Assembly (NCBI GenBank): GCA_000434215.1
Contig: HF999690.1
Coordinates: 6,131 to 14,595 of the forward strand
Direction: 5' to 3'
Source: Bacteroides sp. CAG:144
GTDB taxonomy: Bacteria; Bacteroidota; Bacteroidia; Bacteroidales; UBA11471
DNA length: 8,465 bases
In this document: positions 1 to 7,304 of the stretch, one piece after another
Numbering within the stretch: position 1 is the stretch's first letter
Layout: each line of letters starts with the position of its first letter
Program-made: the position numbers and the translations under genes
Notes under the pieces: model-generated
What the model was told of the DNA's origin: nothing
Database searches by the model: none
Seen by the model: the letters and a program-made list of their open reading frames with translations, nothing else

Positions 1-1183
1 TTTGGAAACTCGATGCACTCATCAATACGTTCGGCGCGAGTCCCATAGGACAGGCTGATACGCATTTGGCACAACGGATACAAGGTTGCATTTCTTTGCG
101 CCTCGACTCGAGATCCCGTATTATGAGGACGCCCGAGCAACCTTTTGTCGTTGCCATGTCGGTCGATACGACGGCTTTTCCCATCATGGGGCCTCCCGAA
201 ATAACCTTTTCGGTATCTTGCGGTAGGCCACCGCACATATCGATAAGCTGGCTTATAGGAGTTCCGATGCGTACACGCAGGTTCGACGGCTTGGCGAGAG
301 ATTTGCCGGTGATCGTTACGATGCGTTCTACGAGCGGTTTGTGTTTCTGCACAGCCTCGTATACGGCAAATGCCGTACCGACATTTTGCACGACGGCACC
401 AGTGGCGATAGGTAGAGCACCGCTGGGAACTTGTCGGCGGATAACGGCATCGATCAGTTGTTTCTCACCTCCTTGTGGATATTTTACCTTTAAGGGGCAG
501 ATTTCGATAGCTGGATAGTCGGTCGCCAATTGCGCCATGTGTTTGATGGCGTCGGGTTTGTTGTTTTCGATACCGATGACGGCACGTTCCACATTTATGG
601 CCTTACGCAGAATTTCCACGCCTACCAGTATTTCCTCTCCTTTTTCCATCATCAACTGGTGGTCTGAGGTGAGATACGGTTCGCACTCGACGGCATTGAT
701 GATGAGAATCGTCGCCGTCATTCCCGGAGGAGGAGAAAGTTTCACGTGAGTGGGAAATGTTGCACCACCCAAACCTACAATACCGCATTCTTTGATGCGG
801 TCGATGATGGCTTTTGCGTCGAGAGTACATTCTTTCACGAGAGTTTCGCTTCGATCGATGCTTTCTTCCCATTCATCGCCTTCTACATCGATGATGATAG
901 CCGGTCGTTGGAAACCTGCGGCATCGATAGCCGTATCTATTTTGGAGACAGTTCCTGATACGGGGGAGTGAATGTTGGCCGAAACGAATCCGCCGGCTTG
1001 CGCCAGAAGTGTGCCCACTTTCACTTTATCGCCTTTGGCAACGACTGCTTGCGCCGGGGCTCCGATGTGTTGCGAGAGCATCACAACGGCTTGTTTGGGC
1101 AGGTTGGCAGTGATGATAGCTTGTCCGGCAGATAGTTTATTCTCGGGGGGGTGTACCCCGCCTATCCGAAATGTTTTTAACAT
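1..1183 (-). CDS. rnfC: RnfC, electron transport complex subunit C (3' end cut off by window edge)
   Basis: RnfC is the NADH/FMN-binding peripheral subunit of the Rnf complex, which exchanges electrons between NAD(H) and ferredoxin at the inner membrane. I translated 394 residues from the ATG at 1183; the frame stays open to base 1, so the protein is partial. It shows the RnfC N-terminal barrel-like region, a nucleotide-binding Gly-rich motif GLGGATFPTHVK (about residues 137-148), the family motif NAVECEPYLTSDHQ (163-176), and a [4Fe-4S] ligand set C368-x2-C371-x2-C374-x3-C378-P. A second cluster motif and the C-terminus should lie beyond the edge. The gene starts 42 bases after the rnfB stop on the same strand, so the two are almost certainly co-transcribed. 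Codons 11-14 contain a run of seven C, with no sign of a frameshift. Confidence 0.95.
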   Translation of the reverse strand, partial: MLKTFRIGGVHPPENKLSAGQAIITANLPKQAVVMLSQHIGAPAQAVVAKGDKVKVGTLLAQAGGFVSANIHSPVSGTVSKIDTAIDAAGFQRPAIIIDVEGDEWEESIDRSETLVKECTLDAKAIIDRIKECGIVGLGGATFPTHVKLSPPPGMTATILIINAVECEPYLTSDHQLMMEKGEEILVGVEILRKAINVERAVIGIENNKPDAIKHMAQLATDYPAIEICPLKVKYPQGGEKQLIDAVIRRQVPSGALPIATGAVVQNVGTAFAVYEAVQKHKPLVERIVTITGKSLAKPSNLRVRIGTPISQLIDMCGGLPQDTEKVISGGPMMGKAVVSTDMATTKGCSGVLIIRDLESRRKEMQPCIRCAKCVSACPMGLAPNVLMSASSFQ

Positions 1184-1225
1184 ATCTGTTTATTTTATGC
1201 TGTGAATGATTAATGTAGCGTGTTT

Positions 1226-2143
1226 TTATGCTTGGCTTTCGGGAGTTGCCGGTTTTTCTGTCGGAGCGGTTTCGTTTTTCGGTTCGACAGGTTTGGGAGC
1301 ATCGGTTTTTGCCTCTACGGGCTTACGAGGAGGAAAGTTTACCGAATGTATGGCTCCTGTGGGACATACAGCTTCGCATTTACGGCACAGACGACATTTT
1401 TGGAAATCGATGTATGCCAGATTGTTTGTGATGGTAATGGCGTCGAAAGGACACTCTTTGGCGCATTTTCCACATCCGATACAAGCAGCCGAACAAGCTT
1501 TGCGTGCAACGGCACCTTTGTCTTTATTGACGCAGCTCACAAACATACGGCGAGATTTCGGGCCTTTGTTCCGTAACTCGATGATCCCTTTGGGACAGGC
1601 TTTTACACAAGCACCACATGCCGTGCACAATTCCTCATCGACTTCGGGCAAACGGGTTTCGGGATTGATGCGAATAGCTCCGAACGAACAAGCGTTCTCA
1701 CAATCTCCATTTCCCAGGCAACCGTATGAGCAACCTGTTTCGCCGCTGTACAGGGCCGCTTCGATCGCGCAGCTCGATGCACCGTCGTAGTGATTGGTCT
1801 TTTTTCGATTGGCACAGTTCCCGTTACAGCGTACGACAGCCACTTTGGGGGTTACTTCACCCGCTTCCATACCCAATATGGCAGCGATTTTTGCCATGAC
1901 GGGAGCGCCTCCTACGGGGCATAACATACCGTCGAGAGAATCGGCTTTTACGCAAGCGGCAGCAAATCCCCCGCAACCGGGATATCCGCAACCGCCGCAA
2001 TTGGCTCCGGGAAGTACGGCTTCTACTTGTCCGTTGCGTGGGTCTTCATAGACTTTGAATTTCTGAGCGACTAAGTACAATATGATTGCACTTATTGCAC
2101 CAATACCCCCCAGTGAGAGGGTCGCAATCCATACTAAACTCAT
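1226..2143 (-). CDS. rnfB: RnfB, electron transport complex iron-sulfur subunit B
   Basis: RnfB is the membrane-anchored ferredoxin-like subunit that takes electrons from, or passes them to, soluble ferredoxin. The 305-residue protein begins with one hydrophobic anchor (about residues 3-26). The typical Fe-S domain follows, with C49-x2-C52-x4-C57 and C75. A further Cys-rich segment has C106, C110, C125, C138, C142, C148 and C152. Ferredoxin-type motifs then appear: C173-x2-C176-x2-C179-x3-C183-P, C221-x2-C224-x2-C227-x3-C231-P, and C250-x2-C253-x2-C256-x3-C260-P. The number of motifs matches the long, multi-cluster RnfB of anaerobes rather than the shorter proteobacterial form. The tail from about 271 is rich in Pro, Lys, Glu and Thr and is probably disordered. 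The gene lies between rseC (22 bases upstream) and rnfC (42 bases downstream). Confidence 0.97.
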   Translation of the reverse strand: MSLVWIATLSLGGIGAISAIILYLVAQKFKVYEDPRNGQVEAVLPGANCGGCGYPGCGGFAAACVKADSLDGMLCPVGGAPVMAKIAAILGMEAGEVTPKVAVVRCNGNCANRKKTNHYDGASSCAIEAALYSGETGCSYGCLGNGDCENACSFGAIRINPETRLPEVDEELCTACGACVKACPKGIIELRNKGPKSRRMFVSCVNKDKGAVARKACSAACIGCGKCAKECPFDAITITNNLAYIDFQKCRLCRKCEAVCPTGAIHSVNFPPRKPVEAKTDAPKPVEPKNETAPTEKPATPESQA

Positions 2144-2165
2144 TTCTTCTTAATTTATAATAGGT

Positions 2166-2606
2166 TTATAGGTTTTCGTTTTTTCTTAGAGGTTCAACTG
2201 TAAAAACAAGCGATTTTCTTATTTTTTTTCTGAATAAATACAAGGTCAGATAATAAGGCAGTAAAGAAAGAAGGGCAGTGATGCCCGAGACGGTTTCGTC
2301 GCCGGTGAGTAAATAAATACCGGCCAATACGCAGCAGATGACTAAAAAAGGATACAGAAATGCCAGCCGCAGAGCTTCGTTGCTCATGGCCTCGTTCCCC
2401 ACAACCCATACTTGTTGTCCTACGTACAGATCGGGTATGTAACAAGTGGTTTCGATGATTTTTTCGCTGCGGTCTGCTGCCGTACATGCCGACTGCACAT
2501 GACAACCGGCACATGCCGAATGTTGTATGATTCGTACATAAACGGTCGTACCATCAATTTGGGTAATGGTACCTTCGTGTTTTACATGAGTATCTTTTTT
2601 GCCCAT
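2166..2606 (-). CDS. rseC: RseC/MucC family protein, Rnf-associated membrane protein
   Basis: This 146-residue protein matches the RseC family (SoxR-reducing system / sigma-E modulator RseC). The N-terminal domain starts with a VKHEGTITQIDGTTVYVRI-like beta segment and carries the family's Cys cluster C32-x2-C35-x5-C41 plus C55. Two transmembrane helices follow (about 81-100 and 107-125), and a basic cytoplasmic stretch FRKKIRK comes after them. In proteobacteria RseC belongs to the system that keeps SoxR reduced together with Rsx/Rnf; in Bacteroidetes the gene commonly leads the rnf operon, as here. Its role with Rnf in this organism is inferred from position: perhaps assembly of, or electron transfer to, the complex. 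The ATG at 2606 was chosen because a good promoter lies about 30 bases upstream and the motif spacing is normal for the family. Confidence 0.9.
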   Translation of the reverse strand: MGKKDTHVKHEGTITQIDGTTVYVRIIQHSACAGCHVQSACTAADRSEKIIETTCYIPDLYVGQQVWVVGNEAMSNEALRLAFLYPFLVICCVLAGIYLLTGDETVSGITALLSLLPYYLTLYLFRKKIRKSLVFTVEPLRKNENL

Positions 2607-2640
2607 TTTTGCTATCCCGACATGGCAATATTTGATGAGA

Positions 2641-2672
2641 CAAAAGTAGATATTATTTCTCTTTCGACCAAT
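2641..2672 (-). promoter_or_regulatory. Bacteroidetes-type promoter for rseC-rnfB-rnfC
   Basis: Read on the minus strand, the -7 element TACTTTTG (2641-2648) matches the TAnnTTTG consensus exactly. An ATTG -33-like element lies 20 bases upstream (2669-2672). The expected transcript start is near 2634-2636, giving a leader of about 28 bases before the rseC ATG. It is the only TAnnTTTG match I found on this strand in the intergenic region. Confidence 0.7.
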
Positions 2673-3029
2673 AAAAAATGCGAAAAAAAGGAGCGACTTT
2701 TCATTTCTGTTTCAGAACAAAGGCTATTCATTGAATATGAAGCCACAAAGTCTGTATCCGGGAGATGGAATTGTCGGGATGAAAAACTTTAAAATATGTT
2801 ATTCTTGAAAATAATTGGAAATATCGTAGGAATTGTCGATTATTTATCCGTCCTTTGTCCCACAAAATAACAGGATTTATTCTGAATCGCCTTTGCGTCT
2901 GTTTTATCCGTATTCGTTGCGGGTTTTTCATTTCTCAAAATCGACATCATTATCAAGTTCTTTTATTCCGAAACCCAACTTGTATTCTATTGTAAATTTT
3001 ATGGCGCTATTTTATGATATGTAAATCCT

Positions 3030-3062
3030 TTTGGTGTAGGAATGCTTTGACTGATATCTTTG
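3030..3062 (+). promoter_or_regulatory. Bacteroidetes-type promoter for the DEAD-box helicase gene
   Basis: A -33 element TTTG (3030-3033) and a -7 element TATCTTTG (3055-3062, exact TAnnTTTG) are separated by 21 bases. Both the sequences and the spacing fit the sigma-ABfr consensus known for Bacteroides. The expected transcript start is about 3068-3070, giving a leader of about 65 bases. A short dyad, GGAAA-A-TTTCC (3071-3081), falls at the predicted start of the transcript and could be an operator, though it may be chance. Confidence 0.7.
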
Positions 3063-3108
3063 TTTTATTCGGAAAATTTCCCTCAATCATTTTAACCTAT
3101 TAATAATC

Positions 3109-3126
3109 GGCAACAGAGTTGTTGCC
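3109..3126 (+). promoter_or_regulatory. Leader hairpin just upstream of the helicase start codon
   Basis: GGCAACA (3109-3115) and TGTTGCC (3120-3126) form a perfect 7-bp stem with a four-base loop GAGT. The stem ends 8 bases before the ATG at 3135, inside the predicted leader and over the area a ribosome would cover. No run of U follows, so it is not an intrinsic terminator. It may control translation of the helicase, for instance by temperature or by autoregulation; that role is inferred from position only. Confidence 0.5.
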
Positions 3127-3134
3127 TTCAACTT

Positions 3135-4253
3135 ATGACATTTCAACAATTGAATATTTCCCAGCCTGTATTGAAGGCATTGGAAGAGAAACAGTTTAGT
3201 ACCCCAACATCGATTCAACAACATGCTATACCCGTAGCTCTGGGCGGTCGGGATATTTTGGGACTTGCCCAGACGGGAACCGGAAAAACAGCAGCTTTTG
3301 CAATACCCGTGATAGAACATCTGTATAGAAAATCACAAGCAGAAAAAACGCGGAGCATCAGAGCTTTGGTTTTGACTCCCACGCGAGAACTTGCGATCCA
3401 GATAGAAGAGGCGTTTGCAGCTTATGGAAAATATACCCGACTTAAATGCGTGGTAATTTATGGCGGAGTGAGACAGAACCGTCAGGTCGAGCAGCTTCGG
3501 CGCGGAGCCGATATACTGATTGCGACTCCCGGGCGGTTATTGGACTTGATAAGCCAGAAAATCGTGGATTTGGGAAGTGTAACACATTTCGTCCTTGATG
3601 AGGCCGACCGTATGCTCGATATGGGCTTTGTGCACGATATCAAACGACTTTTGCCGTTATTGCCGCAAAAGAGACAGAATCTGTTGTTTTCGGCTACGAT
3701 GCCAAAAGAGATTGCCGTTATTTCGGAAACGATACTTCATCAGCCGGTAAAGGTGGAAGCCGCCCCGGTTTCATCGGTGGTCGATACGATCGAACAACGT
3801 CTCTATTGGGTGGAAAAAAACGAAAAAATAGCACTTCTGGTCGATGTTTTGAATACACATATCGATAAGACGATACTGGTTTTTTCCCGAACCAAGCACG
3901 GAGCCGATAAAATTGCGCGGATTCTTAATAAAAGAGATATAGAGTGTATGGCTATTCACGGGAATAAATCACAAAATGCCAGACAATTGGCTTTAAGTTG
4001 TTTTAAGTCGGGAAAAATAAGAGTTATCGTTGCGACAGACATTGCAGCCCGGGGAATCGATGTGCAGAATCTCGGGGTTGTTGTAAATTACGACATGCCC
4101 GATGTGGCAGAAACGTATGTGCATCGCATCGGTCGTACGGGACGTGCCGGTAACCGGGGGATTGCTCTCTCTTTTTGCTCGAAAGACGAGAGGGAAGTGG
4201 TGAGGAATATCCGAAAATTGACGACCGGCAGACTCGATGTCGTATCGGTATAA
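3135..4253 (+). CDS. rhlE: RhlE-like DEAD-box ATP-dependent RNA helicase
   Basis: This is an ATP-dependent RNA helicase that remodels RNA duplexes in the cytoplasm; relatives act in ribosome assembly, RNA decay and cold adaptation. All core motifs are present in its 372 residues: the Q motif around TPTSIQ (Q28), motif I AQTGTGKT (45-52), Ia PTRELA (82-87), TPGR (131-134), II DEAD (155-158), III SAT (186-188), IV VFSRTKH (249-255), V ATDIAARGID (300-309) and VI HRIGRTGR (330-337). The protein ends about 35 residues after motif VI, so it lacks the long basic C-terminal tail seen in many RhlE/DeaD proteins. The MTFQQL start is typical of the family and sits after a good promoter and a leader hairpin. 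An RRM protein gene follows 71 bases downstream and may be co-transcribed. Assignment to the RhlE subgroup is by overall resemblance and is less sure than the DEAD-box call. Confidence 0.95.
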   Translation: MTFQQLNISQPVLKALEEKQFSTPTSIQQHAIPVALGGRDILGLAQTGTGKTAAFAIPVIEHLYRKSQAEKTRSIRALVLTPTRELAIQIEEAFAAYGKYTRLKCVVIYGGVRQNRQVEQLRRGADILIATPGRLLDLISQKIVDLGSVTHFVLDEADRMLDMGFVHDIKRLLPLLPQKRQNLLFSATMPKEIAVISETILHQPVKVEAAPVSSVVDTIEQRLYWVEKNEKIALLVDVLNTHIDKTILVFSRTKHGADKIARILNKRDIECMAIHGNKSQNARQLALSCFKSGKIRVIVATDIAARGIDVQNLGVVVNYDMPDVAETYVHRIGRTGRAGNRGIALSFCSKDEREVVRNIRKLTTGRLDVVSV

Positions 4254-4265
4254 ATACAGATAAAC

Positions 4266-4298
4266 GGGACACATTCGGTTTTCTATCCGATGTGTTTC
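4266..4298 (+). terminator. Bulged hairpin between helicase and RRM genes, possible weak terminator or processing site
   Basis: CGG plus one T (4275-4278) pairs with CCGA (4287-4290). After a one-base bulge (T4274), ACACA (4269-4273) pairs with TGTGT (4291-4295), and G-T wobbles and one G-C pair extend the stem to 4266/4298. The loop is 8 bases (4279-4286). Only TTTCTC follows, so termination would be inefficient. It could be an attenuator or an mRNA-stability element between two co-transcribed genes. I see no separate promoter for the RRM gene. Confidence 0.4.
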
Positions 4299-4324
4299 TC
4301 ATATAAATAAAAACAAAAAGTAAA

Positions 4325-4603
4325 ATGAACATTTATGTTGCAAATTTGAGCTGGAGTACGAATAGAGACAGCTTGTGTGAATTATTCTCCCGGTATGGAG
4401 ACGTTGCTTCGGCAAATATTATCTTGGATAAGATGACGGGACGTTCTCGGGGATTCGGTTTCGTTGAAATGCCCGACGAGGTCGATGCCAAAAGGGCGAT
4501 AGAAGAACTTAACGGGGCGGAATTCGAGGGTAAAACCATTACGGTGAATGTTGCCCGTCCGAGGGAAGAAAAACCTTATAACAACGATCGTAGAAGGTAT
4601 TGA
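4325..4603 (+). CDS. Small RRM-domain RNA-binding protein
   Basis: The 92-residue protein is a single RNA recognition motif, which binds single-stranded RNA. RNP2 (IYVANL, 3-8) and RNP1 (RGFGFVEM, 42-49) are intact, including the aromatic residues Y4, F44 and F46 that stack on bases. The fold is complete by about residue 78, followed by a short charged tail rich in Arg, Glu and Asn. Stand-alone RRM proteins of this size are widespread in Bacteroidetes, where they have been proposed as post-transcriptional regulators in a phylum lacking Hfq in many members. The leader is A-rich without a Shine-Dalgarno sequence, usual for the phylum. It follows the helicase gene and is closed by a strong terminator, which suggests a shared RNA-remodelling role; this is inference from context. 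The RNA targets are unknown. Confidence 0.95.
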   Translation: MNIYVANLSWSTNRDSLCELFSRYGDVASANIILDKMTGRSRGFGFVEMPDEVDAKRAIEELNGAEFEGKTITVNVARPREEKPYNNDRRRY

Positions 4604-4626
4604 TTCTTTGATATATATAAGGGAAT

Positions 4627-4658
4627 GCGCATCGACTTTTCTGTCGATGCGCTTTTTT
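4627..4658 (+). terminator. Rho-independent terminator after the RRM gene
   Basis: GCGCATCGAC (4627-4636) and GTCGATGCGC (4643-4652) form a perfect 10-bp stem with a six-base TTTTCT loop, followed directly by six T. This is a textbook intrinsic terminator. It lies 23 bases after the RRM stop codon and insulates the downstream sugar operon. Confidence 0.93.
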
Positions 4659-4751
4659 ATTGGACACGTCGGCCTTATTCATTGATAGGAATTCGATGGG
4701 TTTTGAAAAAAGATTGATACTGCAAAAAATGGCGGATTGCTAAAAAATATG

Positions 4752-4759
4752 TATCTTGC
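4752..4759 (+). promoter_or_regulatory. Possible -7 element of the rfb operon promoter
   Basis: TATCTTGC, followed by GCC, resembles the Bacteroidetes -7 box TAnnTTTG with one T missing. It lies 23 bases before the rfbB ATG. No convincing TTTG element sits 19-21 bases upstream, so this is a weak match. Some promoter is expected between the terminator ending near 4658 and the gene start at 4783. Confidence 0.4.
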
Positions 4760-4782
4760 GCCCTAAATTTATGATTTAACCT

Positions 4783-5982
4783 ATGAAAACATATTTGGTA
4801 ACCGGTGCAGCCGGTTTTATCGGTGCGAATTTCGTAAAATACATGTTGAAGAAATACGGTGATATAGCCATCGTTATTCTCGATAAACTGACATATGCCG
4901 GAAATCTCGGAACCATAAAAGAAGAGTTGAAAGATTCGCGAGTGGAGTTTGTGCGAGGCGATATTGCCAATGCCGAACTGGTCTCTAATATTTTTGCCCG
5001 CAGGGAAATCGATTATGTCGTAAATTTTGCCGCCGAGTCGCATGTCGATCGCAGTATAACCAATCCGCAACTTTTTTTGCAAACCAATATTTTAGGTACG
5101 CAAAATATGCTCGAATGCGCAAAGAAGGCATGGACGACTGGTAAAGATGATAAAGGATATCCTACTTATTTGCCCGGGAAAAAATTTCTGCAAGTATCTA
5201 CCGACGAGGTCTACGGTTCGCTGACAAAAGATTTTGATGTGCCGCAGCCCTTGCATATCGAAGACGAAAATGTGCGTCGAGTCGTGAAAGGTCGTACCAA
5301 AATACAGACTTACGGCAGGACATTTTTTACCGAAGAGACACCGCTCGATCCCCGTTCGCCTTATTCTTCGTCTAAAACAGGAGCCGATCTTATAGTCCGG
5401 GCCTATCATGAGACTTACAAAATGCCGGTGAATATCACCCGTTGTTCCAATAATTACGGGCCGTATCATTTTCCCGAAAAATTGATCCCGCTCATTATCA
5501 AAAATATTCTCGAAGGGCGTAAATTGCCTGTTTACGGGAAAGGTGATAATGTGCGAGATTGGCTTTATGTCGAAGATCATGCCAAAGCCATCGACATGGT
5601 ATTGGCCGGCGGCCGTGTTGGGGAAATATACAATATAGGAGGTTTCAACGAAGAACAGAACATCAACATCGTAAAACTTACGATCGATACAATTGCTCGG
5701 CTTATGAAGGAAGAGCCTCGTTATCGGTCGGTTCTGAAAACTTCGGTCGAGAATATCAATTACGACCTCATTACCTATGTGGGCGACCGGTTGGGGCACG
5801 ATATGCGTTATGCTATCGATCCGTCGAAGACAGCCCGGGAACTGGGCTGGTACCCCGAGACGCCGTTTGAGGTCGGCATCGAAAAAACGATCCGTTGGTA
5901 TCTCGAACATCAGGAGTGGGTCGAAGAAGTCGTCAGCGGGGATTATCAAAAATATTACGAACAGATGTATTCCAACCGATAA
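4783..5982 (+). CDS. rfbB: dTDP-glucose 4,6-dehydratase
   Basis: RfbB/RmlB converts dTDP-glucose to dTDP-4-keto-6-deoxyglucose, the branch point for most dTDP-deoxysugars, using tightly bound NAD+. It is an extended short-chain dehydrogenase of 399 residues. The NAD-binding GxxGxxG is G8-AA-G11-FI-G14, the motif [10 protein letters not shown] is at 82-91, the catalytic STDEVYG with Asp141-Glu142 is at 139-145, and the YxxxK pair is Tyr194/Lys198. The later block [17 protein letters not shown] is typical of RmlB. The protein is longer than the classical form of about 355 residues, mainly because of about 30 extra residues between STDEVYG and FTEETPLDP (roughly 147-182), an insertion I recall from other Bacteroidetes and Firmicutes RfbB proteins. 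It is the first gene of the sugar operon; rfbA begins 11 bases after its stop. Confidence 0.96.
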   Translation: MKTYLVTGAAGFIGANFVKYMLKKYGDIAIVILDKLTYAGNLGTIKEELKDSRVEFVRGDIANAELVSNIFARREIDYVVNFAAESHVDRSITNPQLFLQTNILGTQNMLECAKKAWTTGKDDKGYPTYLPGKKFLQVSTDEVYGSLTKDFDVPQPLHIEDENVRRVVKGRTKIQTYGRTFFTEETPLDPRSPYSSSKTGADLIVRAYHETYKMPVNITRCSNNYGPYHFPEKLIPLIIKNILEGRKLPVYGKGDNVRDWLYVEDHAKAIDMVLAGGRVGEIYNIGGFNEEQNINIVKLTIDTIARLMKEEPRYRSVLKTSVENINYDLITYVGDRLGHDMRYAIDPSKTARELGWYPETPFEVGIEKTIRWYLEHQEWVEEVVSGDYQKYYEQMYSNR

Positions 5983-5993
5983 TTCAGAATACT

Positions 5994-6887
5994 ATGAAAG
6001 GAATCGTTTTGGCCGGTGGTTCCGGTACGCGTCTCTACCCGATAACGATGGGGGTCAGTAAACAGATGTTGCCCGTTTACGATAAGCCTATGATTTATTA
6101 TCCGATTTCGGTTCTTATGTTGGCCGGAATACGGGAGATACTCATTATATCCACCCCTTATGATTTGCCCGGATTTCGTCGTTTGTTGGGAGACGGCTCT
6201 CAGTTTGGCGTACATTTCGAATATGCCGAGCAACCGTCGCCCGATGGTTTGGCTCAGGCTTTCATTATCGGAGAGGAGTTCATCGGCAATGATACGGCGT
6301 GTCTGGTATTGGGCGACAATATTTTTTATGGGCAAAGTTTTTCTTCTATGCTTTCGGTCGCTGTACAGAATGCCGATAAAGGGTTGGCTACCGTATTCGG
6401 TTATCGGGTGAGCGATCCCGAACGGTATGGCGTAGCTGCTTTCGATACCGATGGCAATGTTACCTCCATTGAGGAAAAACCTGCGCAGCCCAAAAGCAAT
6501 TATGCTGTTGTAGGACTCTATTTCTACCCCAATAAGGTGGTGGATATTGCAAAAACCATTAAACCTTCTCCTCGCGGAGAGTTAGAGATAACGACGGTCA
6601 ATCAGGAATTTTTGGCTATGGGAGAATTGAAAGTCCAACTTATGGGGCGAGGGTTTGCGTGGCTCGATACGGGTACGCATGATTCGCTTTTCGAGGCGTC
6701 GGCGTTTATAGAGACCATAGAACACCGTCAGGGTTGGAAAGTAGCTTGTCTCGAAGAGATTGCTTATAATCAGGGCTGGATTACGACCGGACAGTTATTG
6801 CAACAGGCCGAACCCATGAAGAAAAATCAGTACGGTCAGTATCTTATCAATTTGGCCAAAGAGGAGGCCGGTAAATCGGCAGAATAA
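5994..6887 (+). CDS. rfbA: Glucose-1-phosphate thymidylyltransferase
   Basis: RfbA/RmlA joins glucose-1-phosphate and dTTP to make dTDP-glucose and pyrophosphate, supplying the substrate of the adjacent RfbB. The 297-residue protein has the nucleotidyltransferase signature GGSGTRLYP (8-16), the [12 protein letters not shown] block (22-33), the sugar- and nucleotide-binding segment [13 protein letters not shown] (77-89), and the metal-binding Asp108 in LGDNIFYG. The length is normal for the short RmlA class. An in-frame upstream extension to 5895 exists but would overlap rfbB by almost 90 bases and add residues foreign to the family; MKGIVLAGG at 5994 is the standard start. The gene lies 11 bases after rfbB and 12 bases before the first cupin gene, which indicates one transcript. 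Confidence 0.97.
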   Translation: MKGIVLAGGSGTRLYPITMGVSKQMLPVYDKPMIYYPISVLMLAGIREILIISTPYDLPGFRRLLGDGSQFGVHFEYAEQPSPDGLAQAFIIGEEFIGNDTACLVLGDNIFYGQSFSSMLSVAVQNADKGLATVFGYRVSDPERYGVAAFDTDGNVTSIEEKPAQPKSNYAVVGLYFYPNKVVDIAKTIKPSPRGELEITTVNQEFLAMGELKVQLMGRGFAWLDTGTHDSLFEASAFIETIEHRQGWKVACLEEIAYNQGWITTGQLLQQAEPMKKNQYGQYLINLAKEEAGKSAE

Positions 6888-6899
6888 AGCGATAGCAGA

Positions 6900-7304
6900 A
6901 TGTCCCGAGGTGTGAAGAAAATAGATCTGCCTAAATTTGAAGACCGGCGGGGTAATCTCTCTTTTATAGAGGGAGGCCGTCATATACCTTTCGATATAAG
7001 GCGGGCCTATTGGATTTATGATGTTCCCGGCGGACAATATCGGGGGGGGCATGCTTATCGCACGCAACAGGAATTTATTGTCGCTTTGTCGGGAAGTTTT
7101 GAGCTGGTCGTGCGTGATGCGAGAGGAAGGACAGAACGCTATTTTCTGAATCGCTCGTATTACGGCATCTATATTCCTGCGCTTACATGGAGACAACTGA
7201 CCGATTTTTCGACCAATTCGTTGGCATTGGTATTATCTTCGGGAGCGTTCGACGAGTCCGATTATATTTACGACTTCGATGAATATAAGAAATTGAGTCT
7301 ATGA
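6900..7304 (+). CDS. FdtA/QdtA-family sugar 3,4-ketoisomerase paralog 1 (cupin), HAY variant
   Basis: Family members convert dTDP-4-keto-6-deoxyglucose to a dTDP-3-keto-6-deoxyhexose; FdtA gives the galacto product and QdtA the gluco product. The 134-residue cupin shows the family pattern: DRRGNLSFIEGG (15-26), IPFDIRRAYWIYDVPGG (29-45), a central beta-barrel, the WRQL motif (97-100) and a DESDYIYDFDEY tail. Aligned with QdtA as I recall it, the proposed catalytic base (His51) and acid (Tyr37) are present. The second His of the HxH motif, proposed as proton shuttle (His53), is Tyr here: HAY instead of HAH. Residue 17 is Arg and the residue after W97 is Arg. The gene starts 12 bases after rfbA, and its stop overlaps the next start as ATGA. 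A run of eight G (7042-7049) directly precedes the His51 codon. It may be an altered-specificity enzyme or a partner of paralog 2. Confidence 0.88.
   Translation: MSRGVKKIDLPKFEDRRGNLSFIEGGRHIPFDIRRAYWIYDVPGGQYRGGHAYRTQQEFIVALSGSFELVVRDARGRTERYFLNRSYYGIYIPALTWRQLTDFSTNSLALVLSSGAFDESDYIYDFDEYKKLSL

Larger units (their letters stand above)
2607..3134. other. Divergent intergenic region between rseC and the helicase gene
   Basis: This AT-rich stretch of 528 bases separates two divergently transcribed units. It carries a promoter facing each way and a leader hairpin, each listed separately. The middle part (about 2680-3025) holds only short open frames with low-complexity hydrophobic or aromatic content and no recognisable domain, so I call no gene there. 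Small dyads occur, for example TTCAT/ATGAA at 2727-2741 and TTTGT/ACAAA at 2854-2866, but they are too short to assign a role. I see no tRNA, rRNA, CRISPR or insertion sequence in it. Confidence 0.6.

Noticed and set aside
1145..1151. Run of seven C in rnfC codons 11-14 as a phase-variable tract
   Set aside because: It is only seven bases long and lies in a core energy-metabolism gene where switching is unlikely; the frame is intact.
66..1205. Several plus-strand open frames of 70-150 codons opposite rnfC
   Set aside because: They run antisense to a gene with clear RnfC motifs, have Ser/Thr/Arg-rich shadow composition and no recognisable domain.
1206..2051. Plus-strand open frames, up to 194 codons, opposite rnfB
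   Set aside because: The minus-strand frame carries ordered ferredoxin motifs throughout; the opposite frames are mirror shadows of that coding sequence.
2833..3024. A 63-codon frame in the divergent intergenic region
   Set aside because: It is rich in Phe, Ser, Tyr and Pro as expected from AT-rich DNA, has no domain and ends just ahead of the helicase promoter elements.
5221..5328. Insertion of about 30 residues in RfbB as a new domain
   Set aside because: Longer RfbB forms with an insertion at this position are, as far as I recall, common in Bacteroidetes and Firmicutes, and the catalytic residues on both sides are intact.
5092..5949. A 285-codon minus-strand frame opposite rfbB
   Set aside because: It is long but lies entirely antisense to a well-conserved rfbB; its content follows rfbB codon structure and shows no family motif.
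5895..5993. Longer N-terminus for rfbA
   Set aside because: It would overlap rfbB heavily and add 33 residues not seen in RmlA; the ATG at 5994 gives the standard start.
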